64,000 bases of DNA from Otis tarda (lineage: Eukaryota > Chordata > Aves > Otidiformes > Otididae). Below are positions 36,019-48,835 of this stretch, piece after piece. Both the position numbers and the translations under genes were made by a program. Numbering within the stretch: the first letter of the stretch is position 1; each line of letters starts with the position of its first letter. A model generated the notes under the pieces. The model was given only the letters and a program-made list of their open reading frames with translations. It was not told where the DNA came from and did no database searches. The stretch lies in NCBI GenBank assembly GCA_026413225.1, contig CM048552.1, positions 211,681,553 through 211,745,552 of the forward strand. The letters run 5' to 3'.

Positions 36019-37585
36019 AGCGGCCTGCCACTGGCAACTGGAATTGAGTTCACAGCTACGTGTTTTCAGATGGGATGTGACGGTCAATTCCACGCTACGG
36101 ACAGCTTACTGCTCTGTCCCTATTGCAGGGATTAACACACACACTGCTAGCAAGGGCTCGCTGAGGGCCTAAAAGTGTTACAGATGATAAGTGTAGAACA
36201 GGAAAGTCAATTATCAGCTAGTAGATCCCGGTGTTACCTTCCAATGCCCAGAATTATAGCCTGCCACTTGCCTCTTACAGGTCATCTTTCACAGTGTTGC
36301 AGACCCACATTAAAATGACTTGTGACTAACGACAGAGCAGGGCTTAGTGCCTCTTTATCACTCTGCAGTGAAAGGAAGGTCTTCTCTTTAATATTGCAGA
36401 AAAAGTTTCACGATTGAGACTTCAGACTGGCTGCAGAAGATTTGCATGACTAAAAAGAATTGCTTGGTTTATGCTTTGACACAATTCAACTCACTGTTTG
36501 CATTATTCACAGGCCTGACAAAATCTATGTTTTATTTTTATTTTTTTCATTTCACATACACTATAGTAAACATTTGCTTTGGTCCATCGCTTGAACTAAC
36601 CCTTGTAGTATAAATTGTGTATTAAAACATTTGAAGAACCAGGCGTTTCTATGATGCATTTTAAAAAGTAGGTCAGTGGTTCGGCTTCTGAAGGAGATGC
36701 ATTTTTAAAGGTAAAGAAAAAAATAAATATGATCACAAAAAAAGGAAGACACTGAGAAATGTATGTTCAGGGAAACCTCCTCTGGAAGAACATGACTTGT
36801 CTGTGATCTCTACAGTAGTTTCTATGCTGATAAAAGAAAAAAAAATGATTACTAAGGACTTACTTATCTATAGACTAAAGGATAAGTGGCAAGAAGCTCA
36901 CATACTCATTGCTATCCCCTCCAAAGCTGATTTCTTTTGGTCAGATCCAGCAGAAATGATCCAAAACGTAGGTATGGAGTAGCAAAGCAGTGCCAGCAGT
37001 CGGGGAGCCAGTGCTGGAGCTCAGTCCCTGGCCCCTGTCAGTGTAAGACTGCAGATGTGCTCTCTAATAACTGGGACAAGACTTAATTCATCTGGAAGAG
37101 CAAGGTTAGATCCTCAGCCATGCTCTGTCTTGGTGCAACTCAGCATCACCCTATTGACTCATTGACTCAGTGGGTTTGTACTGACATCCACCAAGTGTGA
37201 AAGCCTCATCCAATTTAGCGCACAGCCCTCAGCAAGGGCTGCACATCATGAGTCAGTCACACCAGCCCTGAAGAAGCCCAGAAGTCCTACAAAGTGTTCA
37301 TCTCTGAGTCACAATTTCCTCCATGCCTGGCTCTTTTCTACAGCTAAAGCAGCAAATAATCAACATTTTGTATGCCACATGTACGTACCAAGAAGTGTTG
37401 AACATGAGCTCAGGCTCTGTTCGGGCATGCTCTCCCCAGCCTGAAGCAAGAAGGAATGAAGCAGTGCAGCTGTGTAATAAGTTTGGGATTCACCTAATGT
37501 TCCAAAAATAGAGGGCAGAAATATTGTGTCAAGCACACCTAAAGCAGACATATAAAAGATTACTTAAGGAAAGAAAACAAACACA

Positions 37586-37659
37586 TTGGAGTAGATTAAA
37601 ATACCTCCTTTCTTTTAGAGTATTTGGAGTAGATTAAAATACCTCCTTTCTTTTAGAGT
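37586..37659 (+). repeat. 38-bp tandem duplication
   Basis: A unit starting TTGGAGTAGATTAAAATACC and ending CTTTTAGAGTAT (37586-37623) is followed immediately by a second copy (37624-37659), identical for its first 36 bases. There are no mismatches, so the duplication is recent, or an assembly artefact. Confidence 0.9.
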
Positions 37660-40157
37660 TTTTAAACACTTTGAGAAACAATATTATGAATAATCTAGAG
37701 CAAATTATAATCTAAGACCTTCTTTGCAAAGATAGTTTGAAATCTTTTTGTTTAGAAATAAGAATAACCAACTCACAGACATGGTGATCATATATCACCA
37801 GCTTCGGTGGGTGTTTTTTTTTGTTTGATTGTCAGTTATAAAGTTAGAGATCACAATTGAACCTGGACTTTTGAAGAAAAATTACCAAATCAAGATTTGG
37901 CAAATCTACAAAAATTCATAAAGAGTAATCATTTTTGATCTGCTGAAGAACTGAAAATTGCTTCATTGGACAAATTGAGTATTTCGTCTCTCATGTGTAT
38001 TTAAAAATTGAATTAATTTTGAGCTAGTGGGTATATTTCACTTACCTTACAGTGCACGTTAACAGGACCTTTTTCACAGAATTCACTATCTTCTTGCTAA
38101 GTGTTCGTACAGAATTGCCAAAGTTAGTGAGATTGCTGCATGACACTTCTTCACAAATTTCAATTTGCAAAGACCTTTAGGATCTTCTGAAATGAAAGGC
38201 ACTCCAGCTATGTAAACTGTTCCTAGCATTGCTTTTGCAAAACTAAAATTGTGTTCTTAAACTGGTTAACGGTGTTCTTTTAATCACTCCGAGGTATTAC
38301 TGTTGTTCCTAGATTGAGCATCAAAACAAGAATGATGTCCTTGTCTTTTTATTTTTTTTTTCTGAAATGTAGTTATTGTTTTATATCATGTGGGACAAAT
38401 GTAAAGAAAAGAAAAAGAAAAAACAAACAGTGCAAGGCCAAATCAAGTACAGCACTTACAGGCTGTCTTAATTCAGATCAGTATTGGCAATATGTTAATT
38501 AGGAACTACTTTCTAGACTCACTGGCCTGGGGGATTACATTTTAAAATCCTATCAATGGGGCATATAACAGGAATCGCGAAGAAAGTGTAGCCATAACAG
38601 AATTGAATGTGTGCACGTAACCTGTCTACAATCTAGAGGTATTTTATTTACATCCCTACGCTTAAATGTCCAATTAGGGAGCCTCAAGTGACCAAAATTA
38701 TTGTAAAACATGCCTTGCACGTAGCTTGTAGTGCAATCGCTGGAAACTGTCCTTCTAGTTAGAGCTCTCAACCCATGAAGGTGTCTTCCCTTCCCCCCCA
38801 GTTTAGTATTCAAAATATGCACCCATGTACTTTGATCTGGGAAATGTTGCTCTCCTGACCTCATTATAACACTCTGCTGGCATGAACTGCATTCTGATGT
38901 GGAAAAAAAAAGTAATCATTATTAGTAAGAACATTAACAACGGATTGATAATGAATTTAATCAAGCTGATGGCCTTCCGTTCCTTCCACTTTGCCTAACT
39001 AAATGCCAGCATGCAGAAGACCCTCTGGTTACAAATAAGCAGTGGATGGAAACCATCCCTTCCTTAGCCCTGGAAGACACATTCACATCCAGCTTTGAAC
39101 CAACCCTGCAGTGAATAATCAGAATATTTTATGACGGAGTGAGGAAGCCTCTTTAAAATGAACTCAAAGCCAGGTGCCTTTCATCCCAATTTTTCTCTTC
39201 ATCTCATATCAGACAAGTATCTTTCTAGACTTCAAGGAGGAAGAGGTGGGTCTATCTGACTGTGTCCTTATTTTCTCAAAGCAGCACATTTGCAACAATT
39301 TCCTTCCAAGCCCAATAAGATTTGACATCAAGACTAACTTAGGCTGATCCTTCCCTCCTAGCAGGGCAGGAGAAGGAGGAAACCCTATTTCCTACCTGAG
39401 CAATGTTAGAGAAAAGTGGAGGAGTCATCAAGGCTGCACACAGCCATGAGCAGCCACTGAGATCTACGTATGCAGACAACGGTTCAGGAGCAAACAGTTA
39501 TTTCTGTTTCTGTATCCCTCATACACAAGAGAGGAAGGAAGAAGATCAGAAGATCATTTGCCACAGCCTGTTGAGATGAGTGAGGCTTCAACTCAGGAAC
39601 GACAGAAAGGTGAAGAGGGCTTTCAGTCACTTCAGAGGGAGGAGTGGATCCAGTCATAGTGTGCAGTTACTTAAACATCTAAGGAAGAAAAGAGGGCAGA
39701 GAACTGTATTCTGGTATCAGCAAAGTCTGCCATGGGCTGCACTCTGTTCTGGCATGGAGATGGTATCAGAAAATAGGAACAGAAGTTGTGCTATAATCTG
39801 CTCTTGTGCAAGCAACTGGGCTTGCACCTTTAGGAAAACCCCATGAAAAGACCTGGATCAGAGTTAGACTGAATCCTTTTCCATTTTCTGCTTTCTGAGG
39901 CTGTCATTTTGTACTTCTGCAGCACAGCCCAGGTGCCACATCCGTCATACCTGTCCTTCTGCACCGAGTTGGCCAAAGGCAGGAAAACAGTGTGAGTAAC
40001 CCTCCACTGTTAATTCAGACCTGTTGTAGTCATTCTGTTGTGTAATGTGCAAAATAAACAGTCTAAATTACTATTTACCATCTTTACCCCGGTCGTATGG
40101 CATCTTCCTTCTCCCTAGAAAGCACTCTTTGGTAAGTGGTAAGCTCTCATAATGATT

Positions 40158-40188
40158 AAAAAAAAAAAAAAAAAAGAAAAAGAAAAAG
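40158..40188 (+). repeat. Poly(A) followed by GAAAA units
   Basis: Eighteen A are followed by GAAAAAGAAAAAG. It may be an old retroposon tail, but no body is recognised upstream. Confidence 0.55.
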
Positions 40189-41149
40189 TTCTTTCATACA
40201 CATTGAGACTTGCATTGTGAAAAGACAGGAGAGTCAATTTGCCTTCAGTCATTTAATAGCATAACTCATTGCAGCCCTGAAGTGGGTCAGCTAATGTTAT
40301 CGCTGAGCATTGTGATGGGGAGGAAAGTTAGTGCTCTCTTTGTGTCCCACAGGCTTTTAGGAGACAAAAGCAAATCAGCTGAAGAAATAAAATAATATGC
40401 TGATGAAAATCTTTTTTTTTAGCTGAGGGTCACTACATCTGGCAGATATTGTGAGGGCGTTTTTGTTTTTTTTCTCTTGAACAGTACAGTGAATTTTGCT
40501 TGGAGGAAGCCAACTGAATCCAGGTCAATCTGATTAGAACAAATAAAATAGACTTTGGGTGTGCTGGAAAAGAAATTTGCCCCGGCCCTTAGTTGCAAAG
40601 GGCACAAAAACTCTGAAGCTTGTGCAGGTTAAAGCCTGAAGAGCAAAGCTGCAGCCACGTGCAAGTTATTTAAATACCCCAAAGTATCCAAAGTTATTTT
40701 GGTCACCGTTTCTGTGGTAGAAGCCTGAAGCCTTCACTGGAGTCACTCAATATTCACAGCAGTGTAACAAAGATCCATAACCTGCCGTGTCCTGCAGCAT
40801 GACGGGATGTAAAACTCCATTGCCTGTCCAGCTAAAACAAGGTCAGATTATTAAAATACAAATCAATGTGTTATTGTTTAATGTGGTGCTCACTGACTCG
40901 CGTATAAGACTTACATCATAGAGAAGCAGACGGTGTGTGTAAGTCATTCTAGGTAAAGATGAGCCCATCAGGGATGAGATGGTTAAGGGGTCTGCACTTT
41001 TGGGGGGATGACAGAAAAATAAAATTTGACTGACATTCCTGGGAGGAATTGAAGCCAAAAACATAACAGGCTAATGAGCTATTTATTAAAAATACTCCTT
41101 CTCTTTCATAGCTCTGTTTATTGGACAAATAGCAGCCAGTGAATCCTCC

Positions 41150-41275
41150 TGTGCACTTTGCAAAGTGGTTATGTAAGTTCTGTCCCCGTTTTGTAGGTGG
41201 GGAAACAAAGGCAGAAAAAAAAATAATATATTCCTATAGCAACAGAGGTGCAAGAACTGGAGTCTGACTGCAGGA
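41150..41275 (-). repeat. MIR-family SINE relic
   Basis: CCGTTTTGTAGGTGGGGAAA, then CAAAGGCAG and the later GGTGCAAGAACTGGAGTCTG follow the reverse-strand MIR order (CATTTTACAGATGGGGAAAC, GAGGCACAG, ... AGGATTCGAACC). An A-run in the middle interrupts the match. Confidence 0.6.
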
Positions 41276-42761
41276 ATTTCACTTCTCCCTTCTTGTTACT
41301 CTTAGGTGTACAAGATGTTCCCTTAGTGGTGATTTCTGAGCTCTGTTTTTGTTTCATTCTTTCTTCTCCCTGTCTTAAGTGACCTGATTTTATCTTTCTT
41401 AACTTGAAGAGAAAGGCACAGCAGCCTCTCTTGTTTGTGTGCATAGGAGGCTTAGAGAAGCACTGCAAATGTGGGGCATCTGTAGTTGTAACCCTTCCCT
41501 GCCCATGATGCCTCCTTCCAAAAAATGCCCAGCTCCATCTGCCTGGCAAATCCATCCAAGGGGTCTGTCAGAAGGGGAAAATAGAAGGAAGGGCAAATTT
41601 ATTGTGTGCAAGCCCATCTTACACCCGGGATTTTCTTAGAGGCTTGGCAGTTTTGTACATTCTCCTAGATTAACTCCATAAATTTAAGAAAAATCATAGT
41701 ATCTTCTTCTATCACATCTACCATCAATCTGTTTTCTCTCTCCCTCTTCATGTGATTATTTCAGCCTGAAGAAAGTTTTCATGACCAAAATCCCACTGCT
41801 CGCTGCTCTTTGTAAGCAAGGTGTAAACACCATGCCGGCAGCTTTACAGGTTTTGGGAGTCTTTATTCTGCAAGTGTGACGAGTGAGGAAGAGCAAAGGA
41901 GGCTGTTATACACTCTTGTCCTGGTGCAAATGAGGATTTTTCACCCAGCCCACACCCATTTAGTTCTGCATAACACCTTTCAGAGCGGGGTTGCAATTTG
42001 TGCGGGGATTCGCTTACCTATTTGTGTATGCATCACCACCCTTCACAGAAGGAACCATCCAGCCTGATGAAGTGTAGGCTCAAAGGAGTTTTCTGAGCAT
42101 AATGTTGATTATCAACCAGTTCTTCAGCAGACCATCTTTGCCGGATACTTTCCTGAATCCCTTTTTGTTTTACCAAGTGTCCTATCAAAGACTGCAGTTT
42201 AGCTCAGGAGTCTACTTGGAGAGGCATCGCGAAAGGGAAAGGTGTCAGATACGTGTTCCCTGCCAAAGTACTTTTGAACTTATCTGTCCTGCGGAGCTAA
42301 TGGGACAGAGCGCTGGGTTGCTTCAGTTTTAAAGATAGCCCTGGATCTCTTTTCTTAGAACAAGCCTACGAGTGCTTGGGAAGTTGCCATGAGTCTGACC
42401 AAGTCTGGGAGTCAAGTGGCTCCCAGGTGGCTGTGCTTGGAGCTTGATGTGAAGAAAGCCCTGAGCAGAACCTGCCAGCCCTGCCTGCATGCAAAGCCCA
42501 GAAGCTTTGGGTTTTTTTCCCCCTTGTGTTAGTTTGCTGTTGAAAGAGAAACATTAAACAGGTAGCTTGGGTTTTCCTTGTCTTAATCAAGGATTTGGAT
42601 GGATCTTCAAAAGTTCCCAGTTTTCAAACTGCCTCTCTGCAGCTACATCTGATGCTTGTGATGAAATTAGTGCCAAGTTGGTGTCCCAGTGGTGCAAATG
42701 TGCAAGATAACTTCATCACGTGGGTGTAGAACTGGTGTTAAGCAGAACTCGGTGTGCTTTA

Positions 42762-42835
42762 TATGAGACATTAGGCAAATCCCTGTTTAAGAGGTTCCAA
42801 TTTTGACTCTTCAGCCTACAAATAAGAAAAATGTT
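42762..42835 (+). repeat. Probable MIR-family SINE relic
   Basis: TGAGACATTAGGCAAATCCC and later CTCTTCAGCCTACAAATAAG, AAAAATG parallel MIR's TGACCTTGGGCAAGTCACTT ... CCTCAGTTTCC...TCTGTAAAATG. The similarity is weaker than at 24764. Confidence 0.4.
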
Positions 42836-44622
42836 TAAGACTTGATATCCAGGCTTAAGTTTTTTCTTCTAACATTTGCTGTGGGTTGAGATGCTTGGTC
42901 TGTTCCCCATGCTGCAAAACCAAGTGGGTAAATGAGCTCTACGCTGGTCACACATTTTCATCTTGCCTCTGCAGTGTTTTGTTCTCCAAGGACTGACTGC
43001 TGTTGTGATCCAAGCAAGAGAAGGAAGTTTTCCAAACTCTGCTATCTCATCACAAACTAGCCTTAGGGTGAAATTGTAGCCCAGTACAGACTGAAGAGCA
43101 ATTCAGGTACCTGGACATAGGCATTCACTGCTCCATGAGGTGCCACAAGGTATTCCAAAAGATGTGCATGAGATGAACAGGAAGCTGTGGGGTACCTCAG
43201 GAGATCTCAAACAGGACTAGATGCTCCTACTTAGCCAAGTGTGTGACTCTTTTGGAGTATTACTGTTGAACTCATCAAAGCTAAGATATTTTTCTCTGCA
43301 TGCCAAACCTGTAGTAAATATATGGTATAAAATCTGACTTTCAGATAGAAGCGGAATTTCTTCAGATTTTTTAATAGTTTTGGAATAATTTCCTCATTAT
43401 CCTCAGCCACTGTGGGAAAGAGGGTGCAGCCTAAGAGCATGCTGTGATGGTTTTGTGAAGCTGATGGAGGGTGTTGAGTTAACACCCCCAGCCTTCCCAG
43501 ACTGCTGTCTGGCACCTCATTCATCTGAAGACCTCTGAGCGTATAAGGTCTGTGATAAACAAAGAGGGTCTGTATTGTGCCTCTGGGTTTCCAGTGGCTT
43601 ATTAAAGATTGGCTTGTTTAATGTTATCCTTTAATGGAGAGATATTTCTGTGGATAGGGAGACTCCTGTATCACTGGACAAGAAAGAACAAGGCTTTCAT
43701 GTCTCTTGTTTAAACCATTAAGCACTGATGTTTTGCTGTTTGACATCCCATTGTTTCTTGCTCTTTCTAACCAGTCCTGTTTCTCCATTCCTTGTGGTTA
43801 ATTATTGCTCTCATTCTCTTTCCGACGTGTCTTCTCCTGCTCTGTTACTGGATCCGTAGGGGGAAAGTGACTGCGGGAACTACGCGTAGGATCAAGGAGC
43901 AGAGGATTAACTGTCCCCGTGGGAAGCTTGAGCTACTAGCTGCCACATATGCACATTTTCATTGCTAACAGTGAAGGAAAAGTTAAGAAAGAGCTTGTCA
44001 CCTACAGCAGAATACAGGGGAGGAGGAAAAATTTCTGCAAGTAATTTGTACTGCCTACCTGTGACAGCACAGTGCATGCAGTTCATATCCAATTATTACT
44101 TTTTATTATTCATTATTTGCATTATGGCAACATCCACAGGTACCAATCAGGATTGCAGCAGCATTGTGAGAGATTCTGCTCCAGCACAGACTGGGTCAGC
44201 ACTGGAAGTTTTTAACAGGATAACTATGTCAGCTGAGGATAAAAATGTCCTACTAAAACAACTATATCGTTACAAGCCGTAGTATTGCATCACAGCAGAC
44301 CTGCCTTCTACTTTTACAGCTTATTCCCCTTCCCACACAGGAAAGATACAATGCAGGTGTAAACATTTTTTTCTGGCATTTTGAGTATTTATATTTGAAT
44401 GCAGCTGCAGCAGTAGTTTCAGGCAACATCAGTCCACATGTAAACACATGTCAGGCAGACCCTGCCCCAGAAGGCATCACATCTCAGTAGGCAAAAAGTG
44501 GGAAAGGAATCAGAGGCATAAATGAGTCATAAATCTGTTTAGCAATGGCACTGAACAAGGTCTTATGTCTCATCCCTGGATCTGGGCTGGCTTTTGCCTG
44601 CTGCAGGAGGAGACAAACTAGT

Positions 44623-44695
44623 CTTCACTCTAATCCACATCAGTGTCGATGCAGGTCTACTGAAGTTAATGAAAAGCCAGAGTAATTCTAATTAG
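44623..44695. repeat. Possible old amniote interspersed repeat
   Basis: CACTCTAATCCACATCAGTG, then TCTACTGAAGTTAATGAA and GAGTAATTCTAA, resembles widespread degenerate amniote repeat text with the phrase ...CACTGAAGTCAATGGAGT. Related segments appear at 26296, 28916 and 47671. Confidence 0.3.
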
Positions 44696-46383
44696 ACCCC
44701 ACTTGTCTAGAGGTCTGCTTTGTTATCTTCAGCCCTGGGGAGTTAATGTGCCAGGGGCTTCTCAAAAGGCATCTGGCTGGCACCTTAGTTTTGCAGCCTG
44801 AAAGAGCATGTATAGCCTGATCCGCCTTGAAGAGTGCCTTGGGTGTCTTCTTCCCAATCACTAACAAAAACAGAAATAGGAACAAATTCAGGTCCTGTTA
44901 TAATTTGATATTGTTTCTGCCGCATTCTACAAGTTGACTTCAACTTGTGACAAGAGGTACTCGAGAGAGTGTGAGAATAAACACTCCTGCAGAATTTTCT
45001 TCAGGGCTCGGTGTGACAAATAATAAAGCAGTCGACTTCTGTTGACTTCTTCTCTGGGATTTTAAGGCAATGGCTCTGAAACTGGCTGATGGGCAGCTCT
45101 GGAGCTTGCTGCTCCTGCAGCTGAGCTGGCAAATTTTTTGTAGAACAGATTACTTAACCAAGATTGGTAGTCTGATGTGTGTAGTATGTGGGTTTTGTTA
45201 GTGCTTCATGTATCCACGATGCCCTGTGATCGAGGTAAATTCTGTTACTATCAACCGTCTTCTCAGGATACTCTCTTTTAGGTTAGCACCGATGGCATAG
45301 CACTTCTTTGCATTAGGTGTGGAAGCATAGGGAAAGGCTGAACAAAGCAAATAATCCTGTCAATTCTCAGCAATAATGCCTGGTTGGAACAGTAACCTCT
45401 GAGTTTTGCTGAATTTCTAGGATGTACTGTTCAAAATCAGTTATGAAAGCAGCAAACACTGATCTATAAAATTTTGGTGGCTATGTGAAATATTTTAAGG
45501 ATTTGTACATTTTAAGCAACCTATCTGTACATTTAGATTGAAGGATATAGATTAACTTGTTTTATCACTTCCTGATTGATTATGATCTCTATAGTCCTAA
45601 TCAATAAGCTGTGTAGATTTAACAAGCTATCTGATCCAGATTGTAGTCTAAAGCAGAGACATACAAGTCAGAGCTCAAGTGATATGTTGGCTTGGTAGCT
45701 GTCAGTGGGTGACAAATCAGAGTAAGGAAATTTCTGCCGTGGATTCAAAGCTGGGAAAGCAACGGGTTTAACTGTCAAAGCATGGGATGGCATGACACTG
45801 AGCTGAACTGCCTGTACAGTGAGATGCTTGCATGTGGTGTTTCAAAATATGCAGGATAAAGACATGCTGCTGAAGCATAAGCAGTTACAGGACACAAAGA
45901 AAAGCAAATCATCAGTGGGAGAATGATTGTCACAGTGTCATAAAAATAAACAAATGACTGCAAAAGGAAACTGGGATCATAAACTTCAGGCTGAACTGCT
46001 GGAGTACTGGAAATCTCCTGAGATGCCAGTACGCCAGTGCTGCTCAGTATTGTAGCTCAGGAAAATAGAACTTATTTAGGAACATCTCAGCATCAGATTT
46101 GTCACAAAAGTGTTGCTGGTCGTGGGAAAAAGAGAGAAGTGCTGAAACAACTGCTCGTGACTTGAGGGACAACAGCATCCTTTATCAGCTGAACTGAAAA
46201 ACTGTGGGCAAATGTCTCTGGAAAGATTAACGGGTGGAGGCCATTCGGTATAGATAGGAAACAAATCCCTGTAGGCTGCTTCCCAGTTAGTGCTCTGTCT
46301 CTAGGCAAGACTGACTCTTATTACCTTCTTGTTTATTTTGTCAGCAAAGTGGACAATTACTGGTGCATTCACGCCATCTGATT

Positions 46384-46432
46384 TTAAATGTTAGTTAAAT
46401 GTTATTTAAATGTTAGTTTTAAGTGTTAGTTT
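46384..46432 (+). repeat. Short imperfect tandem repeat, 11-bp period
   Basis: Units TTAAATGTTAG, TTAAATGTTAT, TTAAATGTTAG and a degraded TTTTAAGTGTTAG follow one another. It is a small slippage-type repeat. Confidence 0.7.
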
Positions 46433-47670
46433 ATCTGAAAATGTCTCCATTAACTAGGCAGAGGATTTAGATTCCCCACTTCAGGTGTTTTGTGTTGCAT
46501 GTAATTAGGTGCCTAAAATATTCTGAAGTGTGTTATATGAATTCTCGCTTGCTGCATCTGTTGTGGTCACCTTCTGCATATGGCCTTATAGCCAGGAAAA
46601 TGTTGTCTGAAGCCTCCGCTTACTACACATTATATCACCTTTTTATGGTAAGAGTAACTGCTAGGCTGCTTGCAAAGGTCCTTGGTTGGTATTTTCTCAC
46701 TAATTCTCTGATAACCATCACTGTGGACATTGGACAGGTCTATGACTACAGCAACCAGCACAGCTGACAAGAAAGGAAATACTGTGTGAATATAATTATC
46801 TGGATATGGAAAACACACCCAAACAGATGGACATTTGCAGACACCACCTACTGTTGTGAAGATTTTTTTTTTTTAAAAAAAACCAAACTTTATTTTTCCT
46901 AGCTTCCCGTTTACTGGGCTATCTATGAGCTGTGGTGGGACTACAAGCAGTTGTCGATCTCTTGTTTCCAAAACACGATAGGAGAGTGTCAGCAGGACAG
47001 CACAAAACTTGGTACCCAGATCCAAATGCTTTCAGTAGTGACTAGCTCCTATGAAAAAGGAAGAAAAGACTGGAGATGGGCCATTGCTATGTTAAACAGA
47101 AGCCAATAACTGATCACTTAACAAAATTTCACCTGTTCTGGATGTCATCCATTGAGTCTACGCTTTGCACAACTGAGTTTTGAACTGATGTTTGCTGCCT
47201 GGTCTATCTAGAATCACGAGAGTGTGCAAGAGCCCAAATCACGTACCAGGGTGTTCAATCAAAGAACTTCTTATTTCATCTTTGGATGCCTTCCTTGGAT
47301 AATCTGTGATGAATCACAGGTCAGAGCTGTGATTGTCTCATGCTGATTTAATCAGAAGTTTATCTGCTGCATTAGATGAGGTACAATGCACATAGAGGGA
47401 GAGGTCCAGTGTCTCTGAGTACTACTGTTAATAAACATTTCCTGATTTCAGACTAGTTTAGAGGCCACATCATTTCCAAAATAAGCTTCTCAGATTCTCT
47501 GTACATAATCTACATACTCTACAGGCAGACAGGGATCAGTTATTCACTTCAAAGCCTGAAACGCCTGAGGCTCTTGTCTCTGCTTATATCCATTAGAGGT
47601 AAACCAGGGCTGATTATAAGGAGCACTGTATTTCTGATCATGTCAATGAGCATAGCTAGCAAGTGTTCTG

Positions 47671-47740
47671 GGGGCTGATTCTCATCTCATTTGCATTGGT
47701 GAAATCAAGAGTAATTGAGTTATTCCACATTGAGAGCAGG
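47671..47740. repeat. Possible old amniote interspersed repeat
   Basis: GGGCTGATTCTCATCTCATT, then TGCATTGGTGAAATCAAGAG and TAATTGAGTTATTCCACAT, matches the general wording of old repeats (GATTCTCAGCTGCACTG..GTAAATCAGGAGTAACTCCA). The family is not assigned. Confidence 0.35.
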
Positions 47741-48819
47741 CGAACTGCCCTAACAGGATTTTCTGTCTCAATAAATATGATTGAATTCAGCCAGTGACTC
47801 TGTTTTGTCACTGTTTCCCTTTGATTTTATGTTGATATGCGGTGTTTAGCTTTGGTTCAGAGCAAAACCCATCGCGTGTGCAAAGAGAAGGTCACTTAGG
47901 AAGGAAATACAGTTGAGTCCCACTTCTGGGACCACTTGTTTGCGAATAGGGTTTGCAGCAGTTGCTCCTAAACCAGATTGTTTCTAGCAAGTCACGTACC
48001 TGTCTGCTGGTCCTAATCAAGCCCAAACTCAGGGGAAACCAGTAGTCCTCATGTGCCATGATCACTCATCGCAGAAATGTGTAGAGAGAAAAGCAACCGA
48101 TGCCACAGAATGACATTAAGCTGAGAGATAAAAGGCACTCTTTAAAAAAACAGACCAGCTTGAAAGATGATTTAAAAGCAGAAAATTCTTCACATGACCC
48201 TTTAAGACAACATAAGTCCCTTTTTGTTTCCTGCCCATTTCAGCCTGTCCCTGGTCAAGAACGCCACAGCTAATAATTGTGTCAGAAAACCTTCCTGTCT
48301 GAAAATGATCTCTTCCTAATGGATGGATGATTCCATATGGTTTCATATGTCATTGATGGAGAGACAACATATTGGACGACTGGCCACAGCTGGCAGTTTG
48401 TGTTAGTGCCATATGGATAAATGTGCGAGCTCTACTGCATTGTGTGTTTCAAGTAAACCATTTATCCAAACAGGTGCTGACCCACTGGGAATGCATTTTT
48501 ATGGTCAAACTTGCAGCACGCAGTGATACAAACCACTCTGCTCTCCCCTCCTTTTTCAGCAGTGCTGACACGAGACACTTAGGTACCATTTGACTCCATT
48601 CTATGTTGCGCTCTGTAACTCCACCAACATCCATAAAAGCACACCTGGGCAGGCCCTTTGTAAATGAGACCAGAATCTGGCTCTCTGGACTGCATGGATA
48701 TTAAAAGACTAGTCTCCAAAATCCTCTTTGGGAACCAGTCTGTGAAATTCACTTCCAATAGATATTGCTGTATCGTATTCAGATTAAAATCACCCCATTT
48801 ATGAGGCTCTCTAAATATA

Positions 48820-48835
48820 GAGCTATATATAGCTC
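48820..48835. other. Perfect 16-bp palindrome
   Basis: GAGCTATATATAGCTC is its own reverse complement. It is too short to assign any role. Confidence 0.6.
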
